64,000 nt of DNA from positions 57,243,898 through 57,307,897 of the forward strand of contig CM055095.1 of assembly GCA_029204225.1 (NCBI GenBank), written 5' to 3'. The notes below the pieces were generated by a model. That model made no database searches. It had not been told where the DNA came from and saw only the letters and a list, made by a program, of their open reading frames with translations. This stretch comes from Diphasiastrum complanatum (lineage: Eukaryota > Streptophyta > Lycopodiopsida > Lycopodiales > Lycopodiaceae). Within the stretch, counting starts at the first letter, position 1. The number at the start of each line of letters is the position of its first letter. Shown piece after piece: positions 35,032-44,909 of this stretch. The translations under genes were made by a program, and so were the position numbers.

Positions 35032-37698
35032 TTGTCATCTAATCAAGAAGCGTGGTGTAGTGACTCGGGAGCCACAAGACACATGACAGGTAACAAGAAT
35101 TGGTTCGATAGCTTGAAAGTGTTGGATAATGGAACGTCCGTTTCACAAGCAAATGGTGAGGTGTGCAAGATCAAGGGGATAGGCACCGTTTCAATCCAAC
35201 TACCTGATGGCAAAAGCAAGATGATCAAGAAGCTACTTTACGTACCAGGTTTGAAGAAAAATCTACTTTCTGTTGGAGCCCTTACTGATCAAAAGTTGAA
35301 AGTAGAATTCGCCCATGATCGTTGCTTTGTGAAGGATGTGAACCAAAAGTTCAAAGTTATTGTGAATGGAGTAAGAGAGCCCAATACAAAATTTCACAGG
35401 TTGAATGCCACAATCAAGGGGCAACATGGACTTGTATCATCCATTCCATCGCAAACTGAGTTGTGGCATAAGAGGCTTGGTCACTTGAACTTGGGAAGCC
35501 TCAGTTTGATGAGAAAATTGAAAATGGTAACAGGATTGCCTACCATAGAAGATCACTTGAAATCGATGTGCGAATCTTGTGTATATGGGAAGCAGCATCG
35601 AGAGAAGTTCAATAAAGGGGGTGTTGCAAGAGCAAAGAACATCCTGGATTTAATCCACACAGATTTATGCGGGCCTATGAGGACCATGTCCTTAGGTGAA
35701 GCCTTCTATTTCGTGACCTTTATTGATAATATGTCACGTAAGACGTGGATCTACTTCTTGAAGAAGAAATCAGATGCATTTGACAACTTCAAGAGCTTCA
35801 AAGCATTGGTCAAAAATCAGACAGGTAGGAAGATCAAAGTCCTAAGATCAGATAGTGGAGGTGAGTACAAGTCTAATGACTTCAATGATCTTTGTGATCA
35901 ATGTGGGATTAAAAGACAACTTACGCAAGCTCAAACTCCTACTCTCAATGGTGTAGCTGAGCGCAAGAATCATACAATTGTGAAAAGTGCCATATCTATG
36001 CTAGCTGAGATGAAACTTCTAAAAGATTTTTGGTCAGAAGCATGCAGTACAGTAGTCTATCTTCAAAATAGAAGTCCTACCATTGCCATACCAAAGATAA
36101 CACCTGAGGAAGCATTCACGAAGAAGAAGCCAAAGGTGAACCACTTGCAAATCTTTGGATGTAAGGCCTTTGTACACATTCCTAAGGAAGAGAGACGTAA
36201 ACTTGATGTAAAAGCTATCAAGTGTATATTCCTAGGATATGATGATCGTGTGAAGGGCTATAGATGTTTTGATCCAATGGAAAACAAAGTCCATATAGGT
36301 CGTGATGTTATCTTTGATGAATTCAAGATGTATGAAGACAAGGATGCTGAGAAGATAGAGACATCCAATGAGAAAGATGGTATAGTGAGGATACCGCTTG
36401 ATGATGATCCATTCATTGACCTTCCAAGTGATGAAAAAGAGGATATATCACAAGATACTACTACTCAACCTCAAGAGATAGGTTGGAGAGGTAGGGACAA
36501 ACTTTTTGGTGCAAGAAGGATTGAAGTTGCAGGTGACAAACACAAGGAGAAGGATGTACCATGGGATACATTTTCACCAGGAAGCCGATCACCTGATAGG
36601 AAGCTCCCTAAGTGGTTTGAGAGATTGTTGGAGAGCCGCGACATGGATGACTTTCCAAGATCATCTAACCAGGGAGAGCTACAAAGATCAACAAGAGAGA
36701 AGACACAACCTAAAAGGTATGAAGCAAATTATGCTCTCTTATCTAGCATTATTCAAAGCAAAAAACCTTCGACTTATAGTGAAGTGAAGGATGATGACAT
36801 TTGGTTCAAGGCCATGGGAGAGGAGATGGAGTCAATTGCTAAACATAGCACATGGGACTTAGTAGAACCATCAGTTGGCAAGAAATCCATTGGCTACAAA
36901 TGGGTATATAGGACTAAGTACCATGCAGATGGAAGTATAGCAAAGCACAAGGCAAGATTGGTGATCAAAGGGTATACAAAGAGTAAAGGCATCGACTATG
37001 AGGAGACCTTTGTGTCGGTTTGTAAGTGGAATACTCTACGTCTACTTGTTGCCTTAGCTTCACATTTTGGTTGGCCTTTGCATCAGATGGATATGAAATC
37101 TGCTTTTCTAAATGGTGAGTTAGAAGAAGAAGTGTTCATGGATCAACTTGAAGGCTTTGTAGCGAAGGGACGGGAAAATAAAGTATGTCGCTTGAAGAAA
37201 GCGCTTTATGGTCTTAAACAGGCACCACATGCGTGGTATAGTAGGACTAATGCCTACTTTTGTTCAAAGGGGATGGTGAGAACACATTCTGATCCAAATC
37301 TATATGTCTTATGCTTTGATGGTATGGTTGCTTTGATTGCTCTTTATGTTGATGACTTGATTATTAAGGGAAATAATCAAGAAATGATAGATATGATCAA
37401 GAAAGACCTCATGGAACAATTCGAGATGACATATCTCAGCCTGATGCATTATTGCCTTGGAGTAGAGGTGTGGCAAAAAGGACAAGAAGTGTGTTTAACA
37501 CAAGTGAAGTATGTCAAAGAGTTGCTGCACAGGTTTAGGTTGCAGGATTGCAAACCAGTAAATACTCCTATTGAACTAGGTAAAAAGCTTTCTAAGCTTG
37601 ATGAGTCACAATCATTTGATGCTACACTGTATAGGCAGTTAGTAGGGAGCTTGATTTACCTTACCACAACTAGATATGCTATGTTGTTGGCATTGTAA
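35032..37698 (+). CDS. Copia C4 Pol: protease, integrase, RT (888 codons)
   Basis: The longest frame in the window. Residues 7-20 hold the protease site (WCSDSGATRHM), and about 60-90 the protease C-half (LLYVPGLKKNLLSVGAL). At about 140-195 is the HHCC module (ELWHKRLGHLN, CESCVYGKQH). The integrase core spans 205-330 ([44 protein letters not shown]). The C-terminal integrase part follows (IFGCKAFVHIP). RT spans about 590-830 (KWVYRTKYHADGSIAKHKAR, MDMKSAFLNGELEEEVF, ALYGLKQAPHAWY, LYVDDLIIKG). Catalytic motifs look intact. A short deletion near 37668 shifts the frame and ends the ORF before RNase H. Confidence 0.95.
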   Translation: MSSNQEAWCSDSGATRHMTGNKNWFDSLKVLDNGTSVSQANGEVCKIKGIGTVSIQLPDGKSKMIKKLLYVPGLKKNLLSVGALTDQKLKVEFAHDRCFVKDVNQKFKVIVNGVREPNTKFHRLNATIKGQHGLVSSIPSQTELWHKRLGHLNLGSLSLMRKLKMVTGLPTIEDHLKSMCESCVYGKQHREKFNKGGVARAKNILDLIHTDLCGPMRTMSLGEAFYFVTFIDNMSRKTWIYFLKKKSDAFDNFKSFKALVKNQTGRKIKVLRSDSGGEYKSNDFNDLCDQCGIKRQLTQAQTPTLNGVAERKNHTIVKSAISMLAEMKLLKDFWSEACSTVVYLQNRSPTIAIPKITPEEAFTKKKPKVNHLQIFGCKAFVHIPKEERRKLDVKAIKCIFLGYDDRVKGYRCFDPMENKVHIGRDVIFDEFKMYEDKDAEKIETSNEKDGIVRIPLDDDPFIDLPSDEKEDISQDTTTQPQEIGWRGRDKLFGARRIEVAGDKHKEKDVPWDTFSPGSRSPDRKLPKWFERLLESRDMDDFPRSSNQGELQRSTREKTQPKRYEANYALLSSIIQSKKPSTYSEVKDDDIWFKAMGEEMESIAKHSTWDLVEPSVGKKSIGYKWVYRTKYHADGSIAKHKARLVIKGYTKSKGIDYEETFVSVCKWNTLRLLVALASHFGWPLHQMDMKSAFLNGELEEEVFMDQLEGFVAKGRENKVCRLKKALYGLKQAPHAWYSRTNAYFCSKGMVRTHSDPNLYVLCFDGMVALIALYVDDLIIKGNNQEMIDMIKKDLMEQFEMTYLSLMHYCLGVEVWQKGQEVCLTQVKYVKELLHRFRLQDCKPVNTPIELGKKLSKLDESQSFDATLYRQLVGSLIYLTTTRYAMLLAL

Positions 37699-38194
37699 GT
37701 CAGTTTATGGCAGCACCTACAGAAGTGCATTGGAAGACAGCTAAACGCATTTTGCGTTATGTGAAAGGCACTTCAAATTATGGCTTGATTTACAGGAAGC
37801 ATGATGGTTTACCTGAGTTGTGTGGCTATGTGGATACGGATTGGGGAGATGACTATGATGATCATAGATTCACCACAGGGTATGTATTCCAGGTTTGCTT
37901 TTCCTGGTCTAGTAAAAAGCAAAGTACAATTGCTCTATCCACCACAGAAGCAGAGTATAAGGCAATGTGTAGTGCAGCACATGAAGCTATATGGTTGAGG
38001 CAAATCTTGGAAGAAGTTGGCATGAAGCAAAAAAATTCCATGACATTACATAGCGACAGTCAGAGTGGCATTCAGCTAGCAAAGAATCCAGTGTTCCATG
38101 CAAGAACTAAACACATTGAGATTCAGTATCACTTTATACGTGAGAGGCTGCTGAGTCATGAAATTCATGTTGTTCATTGTAGCACAAATGAACA
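37668..38194 (+). pseudogene. Copia C4 RNase H (main part)
   Basis: A second frame continues from the frameshift: [77 protein letters not shown] and HIEIQYHFIRERLL. Three of the four RNase H acidic residues are visible (D of VDTDW, E of EAEY, D of SDSQ). The last lies beyond a solo LTR inserted after TNE at 38189. Confidence 0.93.
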
Positions 38195-38863
38195 TGTTAA
38201 AAATTCACAATTCTAGCTTGACTAGTTTTGGTCATATAACTTGTAAATAGTTAGATGGTCATGATGTGGCTTGTCACACGTGCCAAATAGCATAGGATTC
38301 TCAAGTAGACCTAAGTGTTAGAACCTTTGGAATGAGTCCAAATTATGCTTAGATACAGGGAGAAAAAATAGGAGCTATTTTTGGTAATTTTTGCATTGTT
38401 GAGGGATCTCCAAGATTCCAACCCTAACTTGGTAGGGATGAAAGATCCACCAAAATTAGCATTAGGGATAGGTTTAGGGCTACTCATACCTGCTCAAAAC
38501 CGTGATGGATCATGTATATATAGGTGATGATATCTCACCAAAATCAATCAAGCAATTTCATGTTTTTTCTCTCATAATGGTTCAATTGCTCTCTATGTTC
38601 ATAATTGTTTGAGTACTTGTGATTACTAATGATTATAGGATTGAATGTAGGTCTGGTGTACAATACTCAGACTGTGGGAGGCCGTACTTTCACACGTGTG
38701 AAGCCTTCTTCAAGGATTTGGGCCATCTAGTGAGGTTCAAGCATAGATTTTTGATGGATTTTGATGGTTCAACTTGTGCTAATCTTATGAAATCATAATC
38801 TATTGTTTCCCTCATCATTTCAAGTGTTTTAGGATCCTTATTTGCTATAATTTTTACAGAACA
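38190..38863. mobile_element. Solo LTR (664 bp) with perfect GAACA target duplication
   Basis: TGTTAAAAATTCACAATTC starts at 38195 and ATAATTTTTACA ends at 38858. GAACA is duplicated exactly at 38190-38194 and 38859-38863. It has no internal region. The LTR carries a CACACGTGTG palindrome at 38691 and belongs to the TGTKAAAAATT group of LTRs seen at 10149, 14763 and 50516. Confidence 0.95.
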
Positions 38864-38946
38864 ACTAGTTGATATTTTTACTAAGCCACTTGTTGGAGAA
38901 AAGTTTGATAAGTTTAGATCAAAGCTTCCTATACTTAAAGTTTGTT
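38859..38946 (+). pseudogene. Copia C4 RNase H C-terminus
   Basis: Resumes in frame after the solo LTR with EQLVDIFTKPLVGEKFDKFR and ends at a TGA. The Asp of VDIFTKPL is the fourth catalytic acidic residue of the copia RNase H. Confidence 0.93.
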
Positions 38947-38990
38947 GACTTTAAAGCTATGTATATGATTGTATATAAAGTAGACTCTAC

Positions 38991-39004
38991 TTTAAGGGCG
39001 AGAG
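38991..39004 (+). other. Polypurine tract of C4
   Basis: TTTAAGGGCGAGAG immediately precedes TTAGAATTAAAG, the inferred LTR start. Relatives usually have a G-run with GGGGGAGAG here (compare 43584). Confidence 0.75.
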
Positions 39005-39275
39005 TTAGAATTAAAGTAGAATCACTGTGCTACTGTATTGTGGGTCCTATCAGTGGATAAGGATCAGTTGGCCTAGCACGAGGCAAGTCGACGGGACACG
39101 CATCCCGGCAACGGCAACCTGGGTCATGCATGGGTTGCCTGAGTGAACAACTATATGTACAGTGTAATTTCATTCTGAGAAAAATACAGTTGCTATGTGA
39201 GCTTGCAGTGGAGAGTGTTTTCTGTCTGTGTTACTGTGTAGCATGATCTATGTTCCTGTGCAAAGCAAATTCTAA
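39005..39275 (+). mobile_element. 3' LTR of copia C4 (271 bp)
   Basis: Starts TTAGAATT and ends AATTCTAA, an eight-base perfect inverted repeat, without TG..CA. The right end is confirmed by the matching 5' LTR end next to the primer site. The LTR is joined directly to part of the C3 5' LTR. The upstream part contains a locally GC-rich segment around 39080-39140. Confidence 0.85.
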
Positions 39276-39278
39276 GTA

Positions 39279-39393
39279 CAGTCTATGACTCCTACACTGA
39301 TAATCTGATTTCACACACAAAGAATTGCTCGTAACTCCATTCTCCAAGTAATCCACGACTCTGGTTATAACAATTTTCTTGTTTTTCTTCCAA
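39279..39393 (+). mobile_element. Truncated 5' LTR of copia C3
   Basis: Matches 44729-44842, the end of the C3 3' LTR, from CAGTCTATGACTCCTACACTG to TTTTTCTTCCAA. The rest of the LTR is absent, replaced by C4. Confidence 0.88.
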
Positions 39394-39399
39394 TAGAAG

Positions 39400-39474
39400 T
39401 GGTATCAGAGCTGATATCTATTTTTGCCCATAGAGTGATATTACTGCGTACTCCCGCAGGAGTGGTATCAGAGC
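39400..39474 (+). other. Two primer-site motifs 63 bp apart in C3
   Basis: TGGTATCAGAGC occurs at 39400-39411 and again at 39463-39474. The first, plus the sequence between them, is also present after the 3' LTR (44849-44909); the second is not. Either could have served as primer site. Confidence 0.85.
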
Positions 39475-39566
39475 CAAGGTTCATTGGATTACTAGAGTCT
39501 AGGACTTATTCTAACTCTATAAAACCGTTCTTTCTGTTTGTCTTTCATCTCTGCTACACAATTGCT

Positions 39567-40266
39567 ATGGAGGGTTCAACCTCAGAGATCCGCTTGATCA
39601 ACAAATTCAACGCAGATGACTTCCACATGTGGAAGTTCAAGATGAGGATGATCCTGATCGAGAAAGAGCTATGGGGGTACGTAAATGGTTCAATACCCAA
39701 GCCGATAGAACCTGAATTGCTTCCAGGATGGGAAGCAAAGGATGGCAAAGCACTTGCCATGGTATCCTTGAATCTGAAAGACACTCAGATTGCTCACGTT
39801 TCAAACAGCACCACCTCCAAAGAAGCGTGGGATATCCTTACAAGCATCTACGAGACCTCAGATGTGTCCACTCGTCTTCTTGAGGAAGAAGATGCTGACA
39901 CTCAGAATGAGTGAAGGCACCTTAGTAAGCAACCATCTAAATGAGTTCAAATAGTTGCTAAACCAACTGGCTGTGATAGGATCACCTATATCAGAAGAAG
40001 ACTCTACCATGTCTCTTCTTGCTAGTCTTTCATCCTCCTACGACAATTTAATGCTGCTTCTTAGCAATACTCCTGCATTGTCTCTCCAGAAATTGATAGC
40101 AAGTCTGTTGCAAGAAGAAATTAGGTGGAAAAGCTTGTCTACAACAACGAGTACCAAATCCATGGCACTCTACTCAAACAAGCAGCAGTCCAAGAAGAAG
40201 AAAGGCTTCAAGGACAAGAAAACAAAGGCAGAACAACCAACAGCTTTGCAACCACAACAACAATAG
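39567..40266 (+). pseudogene. Copia C3 Gag
   Basis: ATG at 39567 starts MEGSTSEIRLINKFNADDFH, then MWKFKMRMILIEKELWGYV and SLNLKDTQIAHVSNS, SKEAWDILTSIYE. A frame change near 39900 leads into a frame with SEEDSTMSLLASLSSSYDNL and a Lys/Gln-rich C-terminus ending at 40266. The copia-type Gag architecture is clear. The copy is broken by stops and frame changes. Confidence 0.88.
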
Positions 40267-40278
40267 CACAATCAATCA

Positions 40279-41343
40279 TTGTCCAAGACCAAGCTATTTT
40301 GCAGGTACTGCAAAAGAACCAACCATGATATCAAGGACTGTTGTGTCCTCAAGCATGATGAAGCCAGGAAAAAAATGCAGCAGCAACAACAAGGCAACTC
40401 TAACACAGTCAGAGATTCGCAAGAAGATGAGAAAGCACTGATGGTAAAAGATCAACCCAACAGAGATGCCCATGAATGGTATCTCGATTCAGGTGCCTCT
40501 CAGCACATGATGCCATGCAAAGACCTCTTCTCTACACTCACAGCTACAGAATCGAAGTACATCTTCTTTGGTGACTCCAGTTCACATCAAGTCAAAGGCC
40601 AAGGCTCTATTCGACTTAAATTCTCTGATGGCATCACTAGACAGCTTAATGGTGTATTTTATGTACCCAATTCAACAAAGAACTTATTGTCTATTAGCAA
40701 GATCACTGATCAAGGCTATAGAGCTTTGTTTACTACTAGGCGATGTACTATTTTAGATGAGAACTCAAAAGAAATCCTCTCTGCTTACAGAGAAGAAAAT
40801 TTGTGCATATTGAGTCACGATGTTGCACTTTATGTGAGTTGTTCAAATGCTAATTTATGGCATCAAAGATTAGGACATCTAAACATGCGTTCAATCTTGT
40901 ATATGCATCATTACAAAATGGTCAAGGACATGAATATAGATGCTGTTACTACAGCTAATCAATCTGTCTGTGAAAGTTGCTTACTAGGCAAACAACCTAG
41001 AACCAGATTTCCAAGAGGACATGCCAGAAGAGCCAAGTCCATTCTATCACTGATACACAGTGACTTATGTGGTCCTATGAGCATACCTTCCTTGGAAAAG
41101 GCTCTATACTTTATTACATTCATTGATGACTACTCTCATTTTACTAGTATAACGTTCATTAAGAACAAGTCAGAAGCATTCAATTGCTTCAAAATTCAAG
41201 CAATATCTGAGAATCAGGCTAGTCATAAAATCAAGGCCCTATGGTCTGATTCAGGGGGAGAGTACCTATCAAATGAGATGAAGGACTATCTGTCATCATG
41301 TGGTGTGCATCATCAGTTTACTACAAGCTACACTCCTCAATAA
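40279..41343 (+). pseudogene. Copia C3 zinc knuckle, protease, integrase part 1
   Basis: A 354-codon frame: zinc knuckle CRYCKRTNHDIKDC near its start, protease DSGASQHM, FYVPNSTKNLLSISKITD, HHCC module LWHQRLGHLN...CESCLLGKQ, then the integrase core with [19 protein letters not shown] and LWSDSGGEYLS. It ends at TAA in the conserved TPQQNG block, where a CAA-to-TAA change is the simplest explanation. Confidence 0.93.
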
Positions 41344-41742
41344 AACGGAGTAGTTGAGGGGAAGAACCGCACACTATTGGAAGCTGCATGATCCATGACA
41401 ACCAATGCCCATTTACCTTAAACATTCTGGGCAGAAGCAATCTCTATGGCCTGCTATCTGCAGAACTCCTCCAGCACTAAAGCAGTTGATTCCAAGACAT
41501 TGTTTGAAGCCTACTACGGATACAAACCAAGCTTGAAACATCTACGTGTCTTTGGATGTCTTTGCTATGCACAAGTGCCATCTGATCTGAGGAAGAAACT
41601 GGACCCAGTAAGCTGTAAGAACATCTTCATCGGCTATTCAATGTCACATAAAGCATATCGCATCTATGATGTTGACTCAGGTCAGATCTCAGTCAGCCAT
41701 GATATTGTCTTTCTTAAAGACAAGTATCATGATTTCAAGTAG
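41344..41742 (+). pseudogene. Copia C3 integrase part 2
   Basis: In-frame continuation: NGVVEGKNRTLLEAA, two stops (about 41389 and 41418), FWAEAISMACYLQNSS, LKHLRVFGCLCYAQVP, KNIFIGYSMSHKAYRIYD. The frame ends at TAG (41740). Confidence 0.9.
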
Positions 41743-42492
41743 AAGCAGTCGATGCAAGAGTATGCCACAACAACTCCACCATCCTCCATCGATAGACAAT
41801 GACCTGCGACTATTCAGACAAAGGAGTTTGTCCCAACATCTCCACTTACCATCGATGGGCCTAGACCCACGATTGTTCAACCACAAGATGCTACGATTCC
41901 AGTCATTCACCAAGGAGAATCATCCACTCAAGCAGCTGCAGTTAGAAGGTCTACAAGACAACGACAGCAACCTGATCGTTTCACCCCTCAGACGTTCATC
42001 AGTCATGATGAACCTGCCACTGTTGCAGAAGCACTGTCAATGTCCGATGCAGACAAATGGAAGGCTGTCATGGATGCTGAGTATCAATCTCTAATGAAGA
42101 ACAAGACTTGGAGTCTTGTCAATCCTCCTACTAGTGTAAAACCAATTGACTCCAAGTGGATCTTTAAGCTGAAGCTTAAGCCAGATGGATCCATATCCAA
42201 ATGGAAAGCTAGACTGGTGGTTAAAGACTTTGAACAAGTATCTGGGATAGATTACACTGAGACCTTTAGTCTAGTGGTAAAGCATCAGTCTATTCGTACC
42301 TTACTGGCTATAACTGCTGCAGAAGATCTAGACATTCATCAGATGGACGTCCAGATGACATTCCTACACGGATTTATACAAGAAAATATATTCATCTATC
42401 AACCAGAAGGTTACATCCTTCAAGGCAAGGAGCATCTGGTATGTAGATTGCATAAGGCTTTATATGGTCTTAAGCAAGCTCCCAGGGCCTAG
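41743..42492 (+). pseudogene. Copia C3 linker and RT N-half
   Basis: The linker is low-complexity Pro/Ser/Gln-rich. RT begins ADKWKAVMDAEYQSLMKNKTW, SKWIFKLKLKPDGSISKWKA, YTETFSLVVKHQSIRTLLA, MDVQMTFLHGFIQENIF and ALYGLKQAPRA, then a TAG replaces the usual Trp codon at 42490. The fingers and palm start are recognisable but non-functional. Confidence 0.9.
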
Positions 42493-43023
42493 TATGACAG
42501 AATTAATCACTTCTTGTTGCAGCACAATTTTACTTCTTGCTCTACATACTACAATGTATATCTCAGACGTAAAGGGTCAAGCTATGTCATAATAGCATTA
42601 TATGTTGATGATTCTTTAATTATCAACAATTCAAATCAGTTACTACAGGAAACCAATTCTCTACTTTCATCAGAATTTGAGATGACTGATTTAGGCCCAG
42701 TCCATTACCTTCTTGGTATACAGATCAACAGAGATTGCGTAGACAGAAGGATAACTATAAGCCAAGAATCCTACTTGACTAATGTACTTCGCAGATATGG
42801 CATGGAGGACTACAAGCCCATAGACACGCCTATGGATCCAGGAGCTAAGCTGTCCAAAGACATGTGCCCCAAAACACAAGTAGATCAGCAAGAAATGTGC
42901 AGGTATCCTTATCAGTCTGTCATAGGATCTATTATGTATTCTATGATCTGCACACGACCTGATCTAGCATATGCAGTAAGCACATTGTCTCAATACATGT
43001 CCAATCTAGGCCTACAACATTGA
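42493..43023 (+). pseudogene. Copia C3 RT C-half
   Basis: IIALYVDDSLI carries the YVDD active site (about 42600). Then come EFEMTDLGPVHYLLGIQINR, DTPMDPGAKLSKDM and SIMYSMICTRPDLAYAVSTLSQYM. The frame stops at TGA (43021) in place of the Trp of HW. Confidence 0.92.
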
Positions 43024-43575
43024 AAAGATCTGCAAAGAATACTAAGGTACATTCAAGCTACAAAGCATTATGCTTTGAGCTATAATGGCAAAACAAAAGC
43101 TGCACCACATTGACCACTTATTCAGATTCAAATTGGGTAGGAGACATGGATATCGGAAAATCCACATCAGGCTACATTTGTTTCTTCACAGGAGGACCCA
43201 TCTCATGGAATAGTAGCAAGCATAAATGCATTTCTCTGTCCTCCACAAAATCTGAATATGTTGTAGCTACATCAGCAGTGAAGGAGCTAATGTGGCTAAG
43301 GAGGCTGGCGCAGGATCTACAATTACCACATATCAGTCCAACAATACTCTAGTGCGACAATCAGAGCTGTATAGCTCTATCTCTGAACCCACGAACTCAT
43401 AATAGAACTAAGCATATAGAGGTTCAATTCCATTTTCTTAGAGAGAAAGTTCAGAGTAAAGATGTTGTACTAAATTACAGTATGTTGGCTGATATTTTGA
43501 CAAAGCCATTGTCTAGAGATAAGCATTCTACTTTAGTAGGTATGTTAAATCTCAAATGCAGATCAAATTCATAGC
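43024..43575 (+). pseudogene. Copia C3 RNase H
   Basis: After DLQRILRYIQATKHYAL, the RNase H has YSDSNWVGDMDIGKSTSGY, SSTKSEYVVATSAVKELMWLR, then TAG at 43350, CDNQSCIALSLNP, NRTKHIEVQFHFLREK and LADILTKPLS. All four acidic positions are present. The polypurine tract follows. Confidence 0.92.
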
Positions 43576-43583
43576 AGTTAGCT

Positions 43584-43595
43584 TAAGGGGGAGAG
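43584..43595 (+). other. Polypurine tract of C3
   Basis: TAAGGGGGAGAG directly precedes the LTR start TTGGAATTTAATC. Confidence 0.85.
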
Positions 43596-43794
43596 TTGGA
43601 ATTTAATCTAACTCCTACTCATCCCAACAACCCTCCTTCCTTCTCTAAATTTTTACTCTCTCAAATGTAACCTGCAAAAAATTGCATTGTCGTTTTAATC
43701 TAGTTTTTTACTCGCATTTTTCACACAACCAAAAAATGCAAAAAATCCAACACTATGTTTTTACACTAAGTTATCTGACAGGCAACACTGCAGT

Positions 43795-43915
43795 TTTATA
43801 CGAGTTTCTACACAGGTGAAAAACTTGACATTGCAGTTTTGCACGGGTTTTTACACAGGCAAAAAAGACGAAAAACCCGACACTGTTTTTTACACGGGTT
43901 TTCTGACAGGCGAAA
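43795..43915 (+). repeat. Degenerate 42-52 bp minisatellite (copy 2)
   Basis: Units: GACATTGCAGTTTTGCACGG.. with CAGGCAAAAAAGACGAAAAACCC (52 bp), then GACACTGTTTTTTACACGGG.. with GACAGGCGAAAAATGC (42 bp), then GACACTTG. The same unit plan occurs at 485-615. Confidence 0.7.
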
Positions 43916-44291
43916 AATGCGACACTTGTCCTACAAAAAGCCGAAGGTGTCCTACAAGTAAATACAGTGTCCTACAAATCCCAAAGGTTGTCCTCAAGTA
44001 AAGGCAAAGGCCAAAAGGCCAAAGGGTGTCGCATTTCCAGTCTGCCAAAAATACACAGACTTTTGCTATCAGACCAGAAAGCCTTCATGCTCCATCAACG
44101 AACTAATCAGTTTTATAGTTGTTATCAATCTTGTAATTGTAAAGTTAAGCTAGTACAAGATTCTTCAGCTGATATGTATATATACATGTAATTGAGCGAA
44201 GAGATGGAAGTAGATGAGAGGATTATGATACGTAAGGTCAGATAGCGGAGAACGCCTTTTATCAGTAGCTGACTCCTCAGAGTTAGTGATC

Positions 44292-44417
<126 letters not shown>

Positions 44418-44848
44418 ATTTTAGAACCTTAGCAATTGTCTTGAATCTATTAGTAGAATCACGCACTTATCAGCACAATTCTAGTGTGGTCTGATCGTTG
44501 TATTTACAACTTAAATATACAAATTCGCTATTTTTCTACACCTTAGCATTCTTGTTGAATGATATCTCTCGTTCCTCTCACACAAACATTATTAAGAAGA
44601 GAATTGTATGGCTGTCTCTGACGCCTGAATTAATTTTACATTCTCTTTATATCAGGCTGTCAGTATTAGATGATTGCATGGTTGTCTCATACGCCTAATT
44701 CCTTTTTTTGCAATCTCTCCTTCACGGCAGTCTATGACTCCTACACTGATAATCTAATTTCACACACAAAGAACTGCTCATAACTCCATTCTCCAAGTAA
44801 TCCATGATTCTAGTTGTAATAATTTTCTTGTTTTTCTTCCAATAGAAG

Positions 44849-44909
44849 TGGTATCAGAGCTGATATCTATTTCCGCCCATAGAGTGATATCAGTGCCTGC
44901 TCCCACAGG
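44849..44909 (+). other. Primer-site and leader copy following the C3 3' LTR
   Basis: TGGTATCAGAGC at 44849 plus about 50 bp match the C3 leader at 39400-39460. This implies a second element of the family once followed the LTR, or that the LTR is longer than its apparent TT..AA ends. Confidence 0.75.

Noticed and set aside
36420-36720. Possible extra domain between C4 integrase and RT
   Set aside because: The acidic, low-complexity linker is normal for copia Pol between these domains.
40568-40756. Alternative frames over copia pol (also 35043-35228, 36506-36787, 41666-42094 and others)
   Set aside because: They overlap clear Gag-Pol frames and have no independent support.
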